Positions 1-6,915 are shown, counted from the first letter of the stretch. The stretch: 7,466 bases of DNA from Desulfobacteraceae bacterium (GCA_003354055.1 PIVQ01000346.1:1-7466), one strand, 5' to 3'. Notes: generated from the letters alone by a model not told the origin. Translations and numbers: made by a program.

Positions 1-2288
1 AGCATGATAAAGGTGGCACCGCCGTCTTTGTTGTTGTGAACCGAGATCTCACCACCGGACTCCCGGATGATCCCGTAGGAGATGGACAACCCCAGGCCTG
101 TGCCCTGCCCGACTTTTTTGGTGGTAAAAAAAGGCTCGAAAATTTTATCCATATGTAGACTGGTAATACCCGTGCCCGTATCCCTGATTTTGACCCTGAC
201 CTTCCCCCTTGCCTCACGGGTTTTCAGGGTAATTTGACGAAGAAAATTTTCAGGCGGACCGGATTCTTGGCATGATTTATCCTTGTCAAATTTAGCCACA
301 ATGGAATCCCGGGCATTGATAAGAAGATTGATGAACACCTGTTCCAAACGGACCGGATCGGCGCTGATCAACGGCAGGCCTTTGGCCAGATTCCATATCA
401 CATCAATTTCCCGAAGTTTGAGTTGCTGACTAAAAATATCAAAGGATCGTGTCAGGACATCATTAATGTCCACGGCCGCTTTCTGGAATTCGGATTTTCT
501 GCCGAACAGCCGCATGTGGTTGGTAATCTTGGAGGCCCTGTCCACATGGGATTCAATCTCCTCTGACAAGGTTTTAAGAATCTCTTTGTTAATCTCCTGG
601 TCGGATGAAATTTTCCTGGCGATAAAACCGGATGCTGTTTTGATGACCGATAATGGCTGGTTCAGTTCATGGGCGACCCCTGTAGCCATTTCACCCAGAG
701 TAGCCATTTTGCCGGCCTGGATAAGCTGATGCTCGGTTTCCACCGAGTCCGTAATATCCACTGCCGTAACGATCAATACATTCTTGTCTACAAAATCCGC
801 AGGGCGAATCCAGATGTTCACATAGAGATAATCTTCGTTCTTTTTAACGTTCACCACCCGCTCGTGGAAGGCCAGATCAGCGGATTCCCTGATCTGTTCG
901 AAAGCGGTCCTGCTGGGAAAGAGGATATCAAATCCCCGATCTTTGAGGTCGTCCCTGGCATACCCGTAAACAGCCAGAGCTGAATCATTACAATCCAGAA
1001 TGGCCAAATCTGTCTTGTCCAGAATAAACACCGGATTGGGAATATTCTTAAAAATAGCCTGATATTTTTTTTCAGAAATCCTGACTTTTTCTTCCAGCTT
1101 TTTCCTGCGGCTGATGTCCAGACTCATCTCCATGGCTGCCACCACACGCCCCTCTTCATCCAGAAGCGGAGCTGTCTTCACAAACCAATGGGCCTCGGAC
1201 CCGTCCTTGTTCACCCCGGATTCCTCACTAAAATGGGATTGACCGTCTGTAAATGTTTTTTCTACCGGACAATTGATACACTTGGCATCCAGATCTTTAT
1301 AAGCCGCATAGCAATGGTCCCCGTATGAAGGATTGAACCTTCTTTCAAACTCCTGATTAAACTCAATGAGTTCATACTTTTTATTTTGGACCGTTATGGT
1401 ACAGGGCACCTGCTCAAACAGATATTGATACCGGGTCTTTTCAAGGTTCAGTTCAGTCTGTTTCTCCTGGATTCTCTTACCCATGGCGTTAATGGCGGAA
1501 GACAACTGACCGATCTCGTCCCCTGAATTTTTTCGGTTTTCCAGACGATTAAATTTTCCCATAGCAATAAACCGGGTGTCTTTAATCAGGCGGTTTATAG
1601 GCTGGGTCACCAAAAAAAGAATAATCACACAGATCGGTAAGGCCAGGATGGCAAACAGATACACCGCAGTCCAGCCGGACATCTTCCGACTAAAGGATAT
1701 CTCCTCTTTTACCGCTGCCAGGGACACCACTACATCCAGGGACCCAAGTTTGGTGATCTCCGAGGGATGGTAATGACAGTCTGCGCTGGAACAGGTCGGC
1801 CCGTTAAGAATGGGATTGATAACCCCCAGTTTGAGCTCTCCGTTATCAGAGGTGAATATCCGGGTCCGTTCCTTGATATCCGGCTTCATTACAGGCGGAT
1901 CAACATTGTGGCAAACCCGGCAGGATATATCTTCTTTGTGTGCGGTGGTCCCGATTTCCAGAGAGGAGTTGGAAAACCTGACCTGGCCCTGGCAATTGTA
2001 AACCCGGATCTTCTGGATATCATTATACTCAGCCATGGACTCCATAATGTCCTGCATGTCTTCACTGGGCGAGTGGAGCATGGCAAACCAGGTCAGCTTC
2101 AGTACCGAGTTACAGAATTTATCCACGTCGGAGACAGCCTTGTCAATGAGAAGCCGTTCCTGGTACCTGGTGGAAAAATGAGACCAGATGAATATACTTG
2201 CAAACAGCACCACACCGACAGGTATCAATAGCTTGAATGCCAGCCCCAGTCTGGGTATATATCTTTTTTTCATCTGTAATTTTTCCAT
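1..2288 (-). CDS. Membrane sensor histidine kinase with a diheme c-type periplasmic domain, HAMP and two PAS domains (3' end cut by window)
   Basis: I read this frame by translating the reverse complement; it stays open for 762 codons to the window edge. An ATG at 2288 follows GGAG with 6 nt spacing. Order of domains: membrane segment 1 (about 16-35), periplasmic domain (36-205), membrane segment 2 (206-227), HAMP (228-281), PAS (285-395), second PAS (406-520), HisKA with phospho-acceptor H540 in VAHELNQPL, and HATPase_c with N658 in the N box, DTGTG from D703 and GTGLGL at 729-734. The periplasmic domain holds CRVCH (C123, C126, H127) and a CX4CH motif (C166, C171, H172), both of types that bind covalent heme c. 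The first PAS has C326, C337 and C340 (CINCP), a cysteine pattern common in deltaproteobacterial PAS kinases. The HisKA type resembles the DctB/NtrB-like HPK4 group. No receiver is fused within the visible part. It lies 39 nt after a stand-alone receiver, its likely partner. The signal is unknown; redox state or a gas bound at heme is inferred. Only a few C-terminal residues should be missing unless another domain follows. Confidence 0.93.
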   Translation of the reverse strand, partial: MEKLQMKKRYIPRLGLAFKLLIPVGVVLFASIFIWSHFSTRYQERLLIDKAVSDVDKFCNSVLKLTWFAMLHSPSEDMQDIMESMAEYNDIQKIRVYNCQGQVRFSNSSLEIGTTAHKEDISCRVCHNVDPPVMKPDIKERTRIFTSDNGELKLGVINPILNGPTCSSADCHYHPSEITKLGSLDVVVSLAAVKEEISFSRKMSGWTAVYLFAILALPICVIILFLVTQPINRLIKDTRFIAMGKFNRLENRKNSGDEIGQLSSAINAMGKRIQEKQTELNLEKTRYQYLFEQVPCTITVQNKKYELIEFNQEFERRFNPSYGDHCYAAYKDLDAKCINCPVEKTFTDGQSHFSEESGVNKDGSEAHWFVKTAPLLDEEGRVVAAMEMSLDISRRKKLEEKVRISEKKYQAIFKNIPNPVFILDKTDLAILDCNDSALAVYGYARDDLKDRGFDILFPSRTAFEQIRESADLAFHERVVNVKKNEDYLYVNIWIRPADFVDKNVLIVTAVDITDSVETEHQLIQAGKMATLGEMATGVAHELNQPLSVIKTASGFIARKISSDQEINKEILKTLSEEIESHVDRASKITNHMRLFGRKSEFQKAAVDINDVLTRSFDIFSQQLKLREIDVIWNLAKGLPLISADPVRLEQVFINLLINARDSIVAKFDKDKSCQESGPPENFLRQITLKTREARGKVRVKIRDTGTGITSLHMDKIFEPFFTTKKVGQGTGLGLSISYGIIRESGGEISVHNNKDGGATFIM

Positions 2289-2327
2289 TGTTAGCTCCAC
2301 GTTTTTTTCCTGGGATTTATCCTACCC

Positions 2328-2684
2328 TTAACCTGTGAGAATCCTGTTAACTTCCGCCAGAAGTTCATCCTTCTCAAAGGGTTTGGCAAAAAACGCATCT
2401 GCCTTTGGTATGGAGTATTGCCGCCCGGACAATCCGGAGATCACAATAACCGGGGTGGAAAAGCCTTTGGATTTAGACAATTTTCTAAAAAACCTTGGCC
2501 CCCACTCTTCAGGCATCTCAAGATCCAGGGTGATCAGGTCCGGCACCTCAGCCTTAAAGACATCCATGGCGGTTCTGCCGTCCTCGGCAATACAGGTGAG
2601 GAATCCATTGTCCTGGAACAGAACATCCAGGTACCGGGTGATGGCTGGATCATCATCAACAATCATTATTTTCTTCTGAGTCAT
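2328..2684 (-). CDS. Stand-alone response regulator receiver (CheY/DivK-like)
   Basis: A 118-residue protein made only of a receiver domain, with no DNA-binding or enzymatic output. The acidic pocket is D10-D12, the phospho-acceptor is D54 (in TLDLEMP), and the switch residues are S83 and K101 (AKPF). All catalytic positions are intact, so it should accept phosphate from a histidine kinase. The start is well supported: AAAGGAGGTGA directly upstream overlaps the end of the cytochrome gene's stop region, with 12 nt between the genes. The kinase gene follows 39 nt downstream, so kinase and receiver are probably cognate partners. With no output domain, it could act as a phosphorelay intermediate or by protein-protein contact, for example with a sigma-54 activator encoded elsewhere; this is inference. 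Confidence 0.95.
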   Translation of the reverse strand: MTQKKIMIVDDDPAITRYLDVLFQDNGFLTCIAEDGRTAMDVFKAEVPDLITLDLEMPEEWGPRFFRKLSKSKGFSTPVIVISGLSGRQYSIPKADAFFAKPFEKDELLAEVNRILTG

Positions 2685-2696
2685 TATTCACCTCCT

Positions 2697-3113
2697 TTAA
2701 ATTTTCCTGTGACACTGGCCGCAGAGGAGGGGTCCTTTTCCCCCGTCAATGTGACAGGTTCTGCACTGGGTATGGAATGCATTGGCAAGGGCCATGGAAT
2801 TGTCCGGTCCTGAGTCAAGTCCGTGGCATTCGGAACAGGGAGAGTCCTCACTGGATTCATCTGCCACAAGTTGACCGTTTTCCCAGACATGATGGCAGAC
2901 CGCACAGTCATCGATTTCCGCTATGTCATTGTGCTCGTCATGATCAAACAGGGCCGGCGGCCGTTTAAGGTGCAAAAAGCCAGTTGTCTCTATCCGGCTG
3001 AGAACCTGGATTTCTTCCCGACCTTTATTTTGGCCGGAAGCTATTCCCCAGACGGAGAATCCGAAAACGCCCAAAAACACCAGAGTTAATGTAATGATGA
3101 TACGCTTTTTCAT
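2697..3113 (-). CDS. tmcA: Periplasmic tetraheme cytochrome c3, Tmc complex subunit TmcA
   Basis: A 138-residue precursor with an N-terminal export signal (basic KKR, hydrophobic core about 5-24, cleavage probably near residues 25-27). Four heme c motifs follow: CAVCH (C70), CSECH (C93), CRTCH (C117) and CGQCH (C131). The second axial ligands of a bis-His cytochrome c3 are visible: H58 and H61 in the FxHxxH signature, H75 directly after the first motif (CHH), and H114. This is the class III cytochrome c3 plan. Its place directly after the tmcB-like gene identifies it as the type II c3 TmcA rather than the soluble type I c3. In the known complex TmcA receives electrons from periplasmic hydrogenase, often through type I c3, and passes them to the membrane subunit. 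Its ATG overlaps the tmcB stop in an ATGA junction, and the GGGAGGA ribosome site lies inside the tmcB end, suggesting translational coupling. Confidence 0.95.
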   Translation of the reverse strand: MKKRIIITLTLVFLGVFGFSVWGIASGQNKGREEIQVLSRIETTGFLHLKRPPALFDHDEHNDIAEIDDCAVCHHVWENGQLVADESSEDSPCSECHGLDSGPDNSMALANAFHTQCRTCHIDGGKGPLLCGQCHRKI

Positions 3114-4441
3114 CTTAATCCTCCCGGCGTATAAACCTTCTTCTCCATGGTTTCGAAAATAATATCCCCCAGGAACTTAACTTCCATATCCAACTCATAA
3201 TAATGGATGATGTCTTCCAGGCCTGAGTGGCAGTTGTGGCAGGGTGCGATAAGCACCTGGGCTCCTGCGGCCCTCAGCTGCTCTGCCTTTATCCGGTTGT
3301 TGACCATCCGGCCTGTCTTATACGGAGGACCGCAGTTGACTACCCCGCCGCCGGCACCGCAGCAATAGTTGTGTTCCCTGTTGGGCGTCATTTCAACAAA
3401 GTCCGTGCAGGTCATCTTCACAACTTCCCTTGCCATATCGTGAAGCCCCCTGCCCCTTGAAACGTTGCAGGGATCATGGAGGGTTACCTTTTTTGTGTAC
3501 TTATCCCCAATGGTTATCCGACCCTGTGTCAGCAGTTCATGATAAAACTCCAGGGCATGGACCACCTCAACGGGCGGCATAGCCCAGGAAACCCAGCGGT
3601 TGCCCACATCATAGACGGACCGGAAAGCATGACCGCACTCTCCCATGACAACCCGTTTGACATTCAGACGGGCTGCCGTTTCATAAAAGGCCCTGACAAT
3701 CCGTGCTGAAATTTCATTGTCTCCGGTAAACATGGCCATGTTGGAGTTATCCCATCCGGGCATGGAGGGCATGGTCCAGTTCATACCGGCTGCATGCATC
3801 ATCACTGCAGACTGGTAGAGCAACCCGGCCTGAAACTTGGGTTCAGGCGCGATCACAGAATACATGATGTCCGCTCCCTGTTTGTCCAGGGGGATTCGCA
3901 AATCTTCAAATTCCTCCCTGGCATCCTCTTCCTGCCATTGGAGGGTGTCGATCCACTCGTCCTCCTTGACCCACATCTGGTTCATGGTGGCGGAATGGGA
4001 ATTCACCGTATCCTGAATATACAGCGGGGTGATTTCAAGTTTGTGACAGATCCTTCGCACCAACAGCATCAAATAGGCAATGTCAATCCCGAACGGGCAA
4101 TACATTGAACAGCGGCGGCAGAGGTTGCATTCCAGATGGGCAACACGGACAGCACGGCGCAAAAAGTCCCTTGATACGTTCCCCTTTTTCCGGAGCATTT
4201 CCCAGATGGTCTGTTTGACCTTACCGGCAGGAGTTAGCTTAGGGTTCCTGTCATTGGATAAAAAATGGGAACAGGCATCAGAACAGAGACCGCAACGCAT
4301 GCAGGTATCAACATAGGTTTTGAACCTGGCGGCGGTTTCTTTTTCAAGAACCTGGTTTACGGTTTGGACAATTCGCTCCCGGGTCAGCCTGGCCAATCCG
4401 TCTTCCACGGCCTGATCCATTTTTTCTATAGTTTCTTGCAT
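3110..4441 (-). CDS. tmcB: HdrD-like iron-sulfur subunit TmcB of the Tmc complex
   Basis: A 443-residue cytoplasmic protein. I chose the ATG at 4441 because AAAGGAG sits 6-7 nt before it; the in-frame ATG at 4459, six codons earlier, has only a poor site. Two ferredoxin-type motifs CxxCxxCxxxC bind [4Fe-4S] clusters (C47, C50, C53, C57 and C105, C108, C111, C115 followed by P). The C-terminal half carries a CCG domain (HdrD/GlpC type): C325, C360-C361 in CCGAGGG, and C401/C404 in CHNCH, i.e. CX34CCX39CXXC. An earlier GECGH (C269) looks like the remnant of a first CCG half. CCG domains in HdrB/HdrD bind the unusual catalytic iron-sulfur cluster. In Tmc this subunit takes electrons from the TmcC hemes to a cytoplasmic acceptor that is not firmly known; a thiol/disulfide partner such as DsrC is a common suggestion. 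It lies between tmcC (41 nt) and tmcA (4-nt overlap). Confidence 0.93.
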   Translation of the reverse strand: MQETIEKMDQAVEDGLARLTRERIVQTVNQVLEKETAARFKTYVDTCMRCGLCSDACSHFLSNDRNPKLTPAGKVKQTIWEMLRKKGNVSRDFLRRAVRVAHLECNLCRRCSMYCPFGIDIAYLMLLVRRICHKLEITPLYIQDTVNSHSATMNQMWVKEDEWIDTLQWQEEDAREEFEDLRIPLDKQGADIMYSVIAPEPKFQAGLLYQSAVMMHAAGMNWTMPSMPGWDNSNMAMFTGDNEISARIVRAFYETAARLNVKRVVMGECGHAFRSVYDVGNRWVSWAMPPVEVVHALEFYHELLTQGRITIGDKYTKKVTLHDPCNVSRGRGLHDMAREVVKMTCTDFVEMTPNREHNYCCGAGGGVVNCGPPYKTGRMVNNRIKAEQLRAAGAQVLIAPCHNCHSGLEDIIHYYELDMEVKFLGDIIFETMEKKVYTPGGLR

Positions 4442-4460
4442 ATTTATCTCCTTTGGCATC

Positions 4461-4494
4461 TTACCAACCCCTTACCAGCCCGTTACCAATCCCG
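4461..4494 (-). repeat. Three tandem 11-bp repeats at the tmcC-tmcB junction
   Basis: Plus-strand copies TTACCAACCCC (4461-4471), TTACCAGCCCG (4472-4482) and TTACCAATCCC(G) (4483-4494) lie end to end. On the coding strand each ends in GGTAA, and since 11 is not a multiple of 3 the three TAA triplets fall in three different frames; the first one met is the tmcC stop codon. The array fills most of the 41-nt gap before tmcB. It may only be a local duplication. Confidence 0.7.
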
Positions 4495-5160
4495 GGCATG
4501 TCTGACATTGCCGAATTCAGATCCGGTATACGCCCGGGTCAGGGGCGCTGTAATCATGTGTGACAATCGTGAAAACGGAATGATGATGAGCATGAACTCT
4601 CCGGATAGAATATGGATGATCATCAGCCATTGGTAGCTTTGCGCCCATACATCGGTAAACACCTGATGATAGGCCAGAAACCCGGTTAGAAACGGAAGCA
4701 GTACAATGAACAACAGTACAAAATCCATGGCAGAGGTTAAAAACTTTACCTCAGGCAGGGTTATCCGCCGGACACTGAAAAAGCCCAGGGCTACAATGAC
4801 AAATACCGTGAGCATATCTGCAAAATTATCGTTCAGCACCGGCCAGGAAATATTAAAAGCCTCTTCCACCAGAACCACATGGGCGGACAGAAACAATGGC
4901 ACTGCAAACAGGGCCAGATGAAACAGGTAGGACACGGCATAAAACCCAGGCCGTTCCCGGGTGGATCTCGGAAAAAAGGGAATCAGCCAGGCAACTATGG
5001 ATCGAAGACTGTGGGTCCAGGTAAGGTAGGAAAAAACATAGTTTTCTTTTTCCCTGACCTGGCGGAATATGCCCGTCAACTTGAATCCCAGTCCCCCCAA
5101 AAAGATTAGAACCGAAATCCAGACCATAGGCCCCATGATAAAATCAATAAATCCGTTCAT
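4483..5160 (-). CDS. tmcC: Integral membrane cytochrome b subunit TmcC (NarI/DsrM-like)
   Basis: A 225-residue membrane protein. The ATG at 5160 is preceded by TAAGGAG with 7 nt spacing, only 10 nt after the tmcD stop; the open frame extends further upstream but into tmcD, so the longer start is rejected. About five hydrophobic segments are visible: 12-32, 73-98, 113-130, 146-165 and 178-196. Histidines placed in or at the ends of these segments (H81, H94, H165, H183, H201) are candidate ligands for b hemes, as in the NarI/DsrM/DsrK-partner cytochrome b family; which ones ligate heme cannot be settled here. The size matches the NarI-like family. In the Tmc complex this subunit carries electrons between periplasmic TmcA and cytoplasmic TmcB. 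A short loop of charged residues (33-40) and a basic stretch (R65-R70) are likely cytoplasmic-facing surfaces. Confidence 0.92.
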   Translation of the reverse strand: MNGFIDFIMGPMVWISVLIFLGGLGFKLTGIFRQVREKENYVFSYLTWTHSLRSIVAWLIPFFPRSTRERPGFYAVSYLFHLALFAVPLFLSAHVVLVEEAFNISWPVLNDNFADMLTVFVIVALGFFSVRRITLPEVKFLTSAMDFVLLFIVLLPFLTGFLAYHQVFTDVWAQSYQWLMIIHILSGEFMLIIIPFSRLSHMITAPLTRAYTGSEFGNVRHARDW

Positions 5161-5170
5161 TTTAATCTCC

Positions 5171-6415
5171 TTACAGGACCACGATTTTCCGTTTATACAT
5201 CCCGTTTTCAATCCCCTTGACCAGGACCTTGTCCCCGTCCGGACTGACCACAGGATCTGCCATAGCCTCATAAGGACCGGTAATGACTCTGTCATTCACC
5301 GCGGTATAGTATTGCCCGTCCTTTTCAAAACTGACCGCAACCACGCCCCCGTCCCGGCTCATGCGGGGCGTAAAAATCTTGTCACAGCTCAGCTGCCATG
5401 GGGTACTGTCCTTTGCAAGGCCCCAGTATCCCTTGTCCTTGAATATTGCCACAAGGGATCTGCCGTCCTCAGAATAGTACAGGTCACGGACCATGGTATC
5501 CCAGGTGATGGGCCAGACCATGTCATTTTCAGCCACCCCCCATCTGCCGAACGCAGGGGCCACAATGGCAGCAATATCGCCATTGGTATGATTGGGCAAA
5601 AGCCGCCAGATATTTTCATATTTACCTGCCCAGAACAGGGCATCATTCTTGTACAACCGCCACTTTCCCTGATGCCGCACCGGTGCTGCCACAGATTTTC
5701 CCTTATCGCAAAATGCAGGGCCCCACACAGCCTGAAACCGGCTGTCCCAGATCCTGTCATTCATTGCAACGGTATATTGCTCGCGGTCGAGCCGAACGGC
5801 CCAGGCCTGTTGTTCACAGGTCTCATCAAAGGCAATATCCCAGGTATTGAGATACCGTTCCTTACCAATCTGGCCGTCAACAGCCACAGTAAACAGCCCC
5901 TTGGCAAAGGCACCCACATCAGCGGCAGCCATTGGCTCGGCTTGGACAACCGCGGCAGTGTTGCCACGGTCTCCCAATACCATTCCGGTAATGTTGTTAT
6001 AGGTGGATTCCCACAACGAATCATCCACAGCCATGCCGTATTCCATATCCTTTTGAAAGGCCAGGCCGATGCGGGATCCGTCTGGTGTGGCACATAGATG
6101 CCAGATAAAATCAAACCGATTGTCCCAAGATTGCCCGTCCACCATCAGGCCCCATAGCTCATCTTCACACACGAAGGCGGCAAACCGGTTATCCGGCAGA
6201 GCCTTTAAACTCCAGGCCTTTTCATGCTCACCCTCCCAAAGCTCGCCGTTTTCACAGATGCCAAAGCTCATGTCACCTAGATTGACTATTCCCGCAACAG
6301 ACTCTCCATCCTGCGAATAACAAATATCTTCCACCCAGTTAAAACGGGATTCCCATTCCTTTATGGGTATCTCTTTTAGTTGCGTACTCCAATCCCATGA
6401 TTGTTTTTCTTCCAT
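5171..6415 (-). CDS. tmcD: Tmc complex cytoplasmic subunit TmcD, Trp-rich ten-repeat propeller-like protein
   Basis: A 414-residue soluble protein with no signal peptide or membrane segment, so it is cytoplasmic. It is built of about ten degenerate repeats of some 37-40 residues, beginning near W21, W60, W97, W135, G184, W223, W262, W301, W340 and I378. The repeat pattern is W-D/E-x-x-F/Y, a hydrophobic stretch, then a D-G turn (YSQDGES, TPDGSR, SEDGRS, SPDGDK), then VAxxV/F. Such repeats are like WD40/TolB-type beta-propeller blades. There are 22 tryptophans (about 5 percent). It has no clear cofactor motif. TmcD is a known subunit of the Tmc complex of unknown role; position before tmcC and the Trp-rich repeats support the name. 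The ATG at 6415 follows GGAG with 6 nt spacing, and that site lies inside the end of the receiver gene, with 2 nt between the two genes, suggesting coupling. Confidence 0.87.
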   Translation of the reverse strand: MEEKQSWDWSTQLKEIPIKEWESRFNWVEDICYSQDGESVAGIVNLGDMSFGICENGELWEGEHEKAWSLKALPDNRFAAFVCEDELWGLMVDGQSWDNRFDFIWHLCATPDGSRIGLAFQKDMEYGMAVDDSLWESTYNNITGMVLGDRGNTAAVVQAEPMAAADVGAFAKGLFTVAVDGQIGKERYLNTWDIAFDETCEQQAWAVRLDREQYTVAMNDRIWDSRFQAVWGPAFCDKGKSVAAPVRHQGKWRLYKNDALFWAGKYENIWRLLPNHTNGDIAAIVAPAFGRWGVAENDMVWPITWDTMVRDLYYSEDGRSLVAIFKDKGYWGLAKDSTPWQLSCDKIFTPRMSRDGGVVAVSFEKDGQYYTAVNDRVITGPYEAMADPVVSPDGDKVLVKGIENGMYKRKIVVL

Positions 6416-6417
6416 TT

Positions 6418-6816
6418 TTATCTCCGACTCTGGTTAGAAAAATTAAGAGTTTCCAATTCATTGATCACCGTATCCAGGGTGGCAACCGTCAGTGGTTTTT
6501 CAATAAACCAGTCAATGCCTGCATTCCGGATCTCCTGTTCCAGTTCATCACTGGTTATGGTGGCCATGAGGATCCGTGTCACATCAGGCTGAATCTGTGC
6601 TGCCTGTTTCAAGAAGTTAACCCCGTCCATGTCCGGCAGGAAATAATCTGAGATCACCACATCCGCATTTTGATATTTGAGAGCATTCAACCCTTCTTTG
6701 GCAGTTTTAAATGTGAGAAAATTGGTTTGGCTTGCGTCAAAAAAGACCTTCAATGATTCCCGTACATGTCTGTCATTATCAATAAGCATGAGATAAAGAC
6801 CTTTTTTATGTTTCAT
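6418..6816 (-). CDS. Stand-alone response regulator receiver, first gene of the tmc operon
   Basis: A 132-residue single receiver domain. Phospho-acceptor D57 (SDYFLPDMDG), switch threonine T86 and lysine K107 (EKPL) are present. The acidic pair near the start reads D13-N14-D15, so the usual second acidic residue is Asn with an extra Asp after it; metal binding may be slightly altered. There is no output domain. The ribosome site before the ATG at 6816 is weak (TCTGGA), unlike those of its neighbours; an internal ATG at codon 10 is possible but would remove the first beta strand. It is the first gene after the sigma-54 promoter and ends 2 nt before tmcD, so it should be made together with the Tmc complex. 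Its kinase is unknown; the heme kinase at the operon's end is the obvious candidate. Confidence 0.92.
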   Translation of the reverse strand: MKHKKGLYLMLIDNDRHVRESLKVFFDASQTNFLTFKTAKEGLNALKYQNADVVISDYFLPDMDGVNFLKQAAQIQPDVTRILMATITSDELEQEIRNAGIDWFIEKPLTVATLDTVINELETLNFSNQSRR

Positions 6817-6844
6817 AATGTCCAGAACCTTTGAAATTGTTTAT

Positions 6845-6863
6845 CCGCTGGTTTAACCACCGG
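6845..6863 (-). promoter_or_regulatory. 19-bp dyad in the predicted leader of the tmc operon
   Basis: On the minus strand CCGGTGGTT-A-AACCAGCGG has arms matching at 8 of 9 positions around a single central base. It overlaps two direct GGT(T)AAACC copies. It lies between the predicted transcription start (about 6889) and the first gene at 6816. It could be an operator or a small leader hairpin (7-bp stem with one mismatch and a TTAAA loop). No run of T follows, so it is not an intrinsic terminator. Function is inferred. Confidence 0.4.
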
Positions 6864-6899
6864 TTTACCCAAATTGTCTCTTTCCTGCCATTTGTTTAG

Positions 6900-6915
6900 A
6901 GCAGAAACCATGCCA
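6900..6915 (-). promoter_or_regulatory. Sigma-54 (-24/-12) promoter for the tmc operon
   Basis: On the minus strand the sequence TGGCAT-GGTTT-CTGCT matches the sigma-54 consensus TGGCAC-N5-TTGCA/T at nearly every defined base, with the essential GG and GC dinucleotides exactly 10 nt apart. The start of transcription would be near 6889, leaving a leader of about 73 nt before the receiver gene at 6816. Sigma-54 promoters need an AAA+ enhancer-binding activator, and none is encoded in this window. The match and its position in the only long intergenic gap make it credible; expression data are not available here. Confidence 0.72.

Noticed and set aside
466..2231. Several plus-strand open frames of 60-154 codons
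   Set aside because: All lie antisense to the histidine kinase, whose frame shows recognisable motifs throughout.
2289..2327. GGATAAATCC dyad between the second receiver and the kinase
   Set aside because: The stem is only 4 bp with a 2-nt loop and no T-run, too weak for a terminator; the genes are better seen as cotranscribed.
3110..4459. Longer form of TmcB starting at 4459
   Set aside because: It adds only six residues and lacks a good ribosome site; the AAAGGAG lies within those codons and serves the ATG at 4441.
4483..5295. Longer form of TmcC starting at 5295
   Set aside because: The extra 45 residues overlap the end of tmcD and are not membrane-like, while the ATG at 5160 has a strong ribosome site.
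5069..6097. 342-codon open frame on the plus strand
   Set aside because: It runs antisense through tmcD and part of tmcC, has no domain or ribosome site I recognise, and the opposite strand carries clear repeats and membrane segments.
5389..6114. Two minus-strand open frames of 117 and 123 codons inside tmcD
   Set aside because: They are alternate-frame shadows of tmcD; the composition is low-quality and the tmcD repeats run through without interruption.
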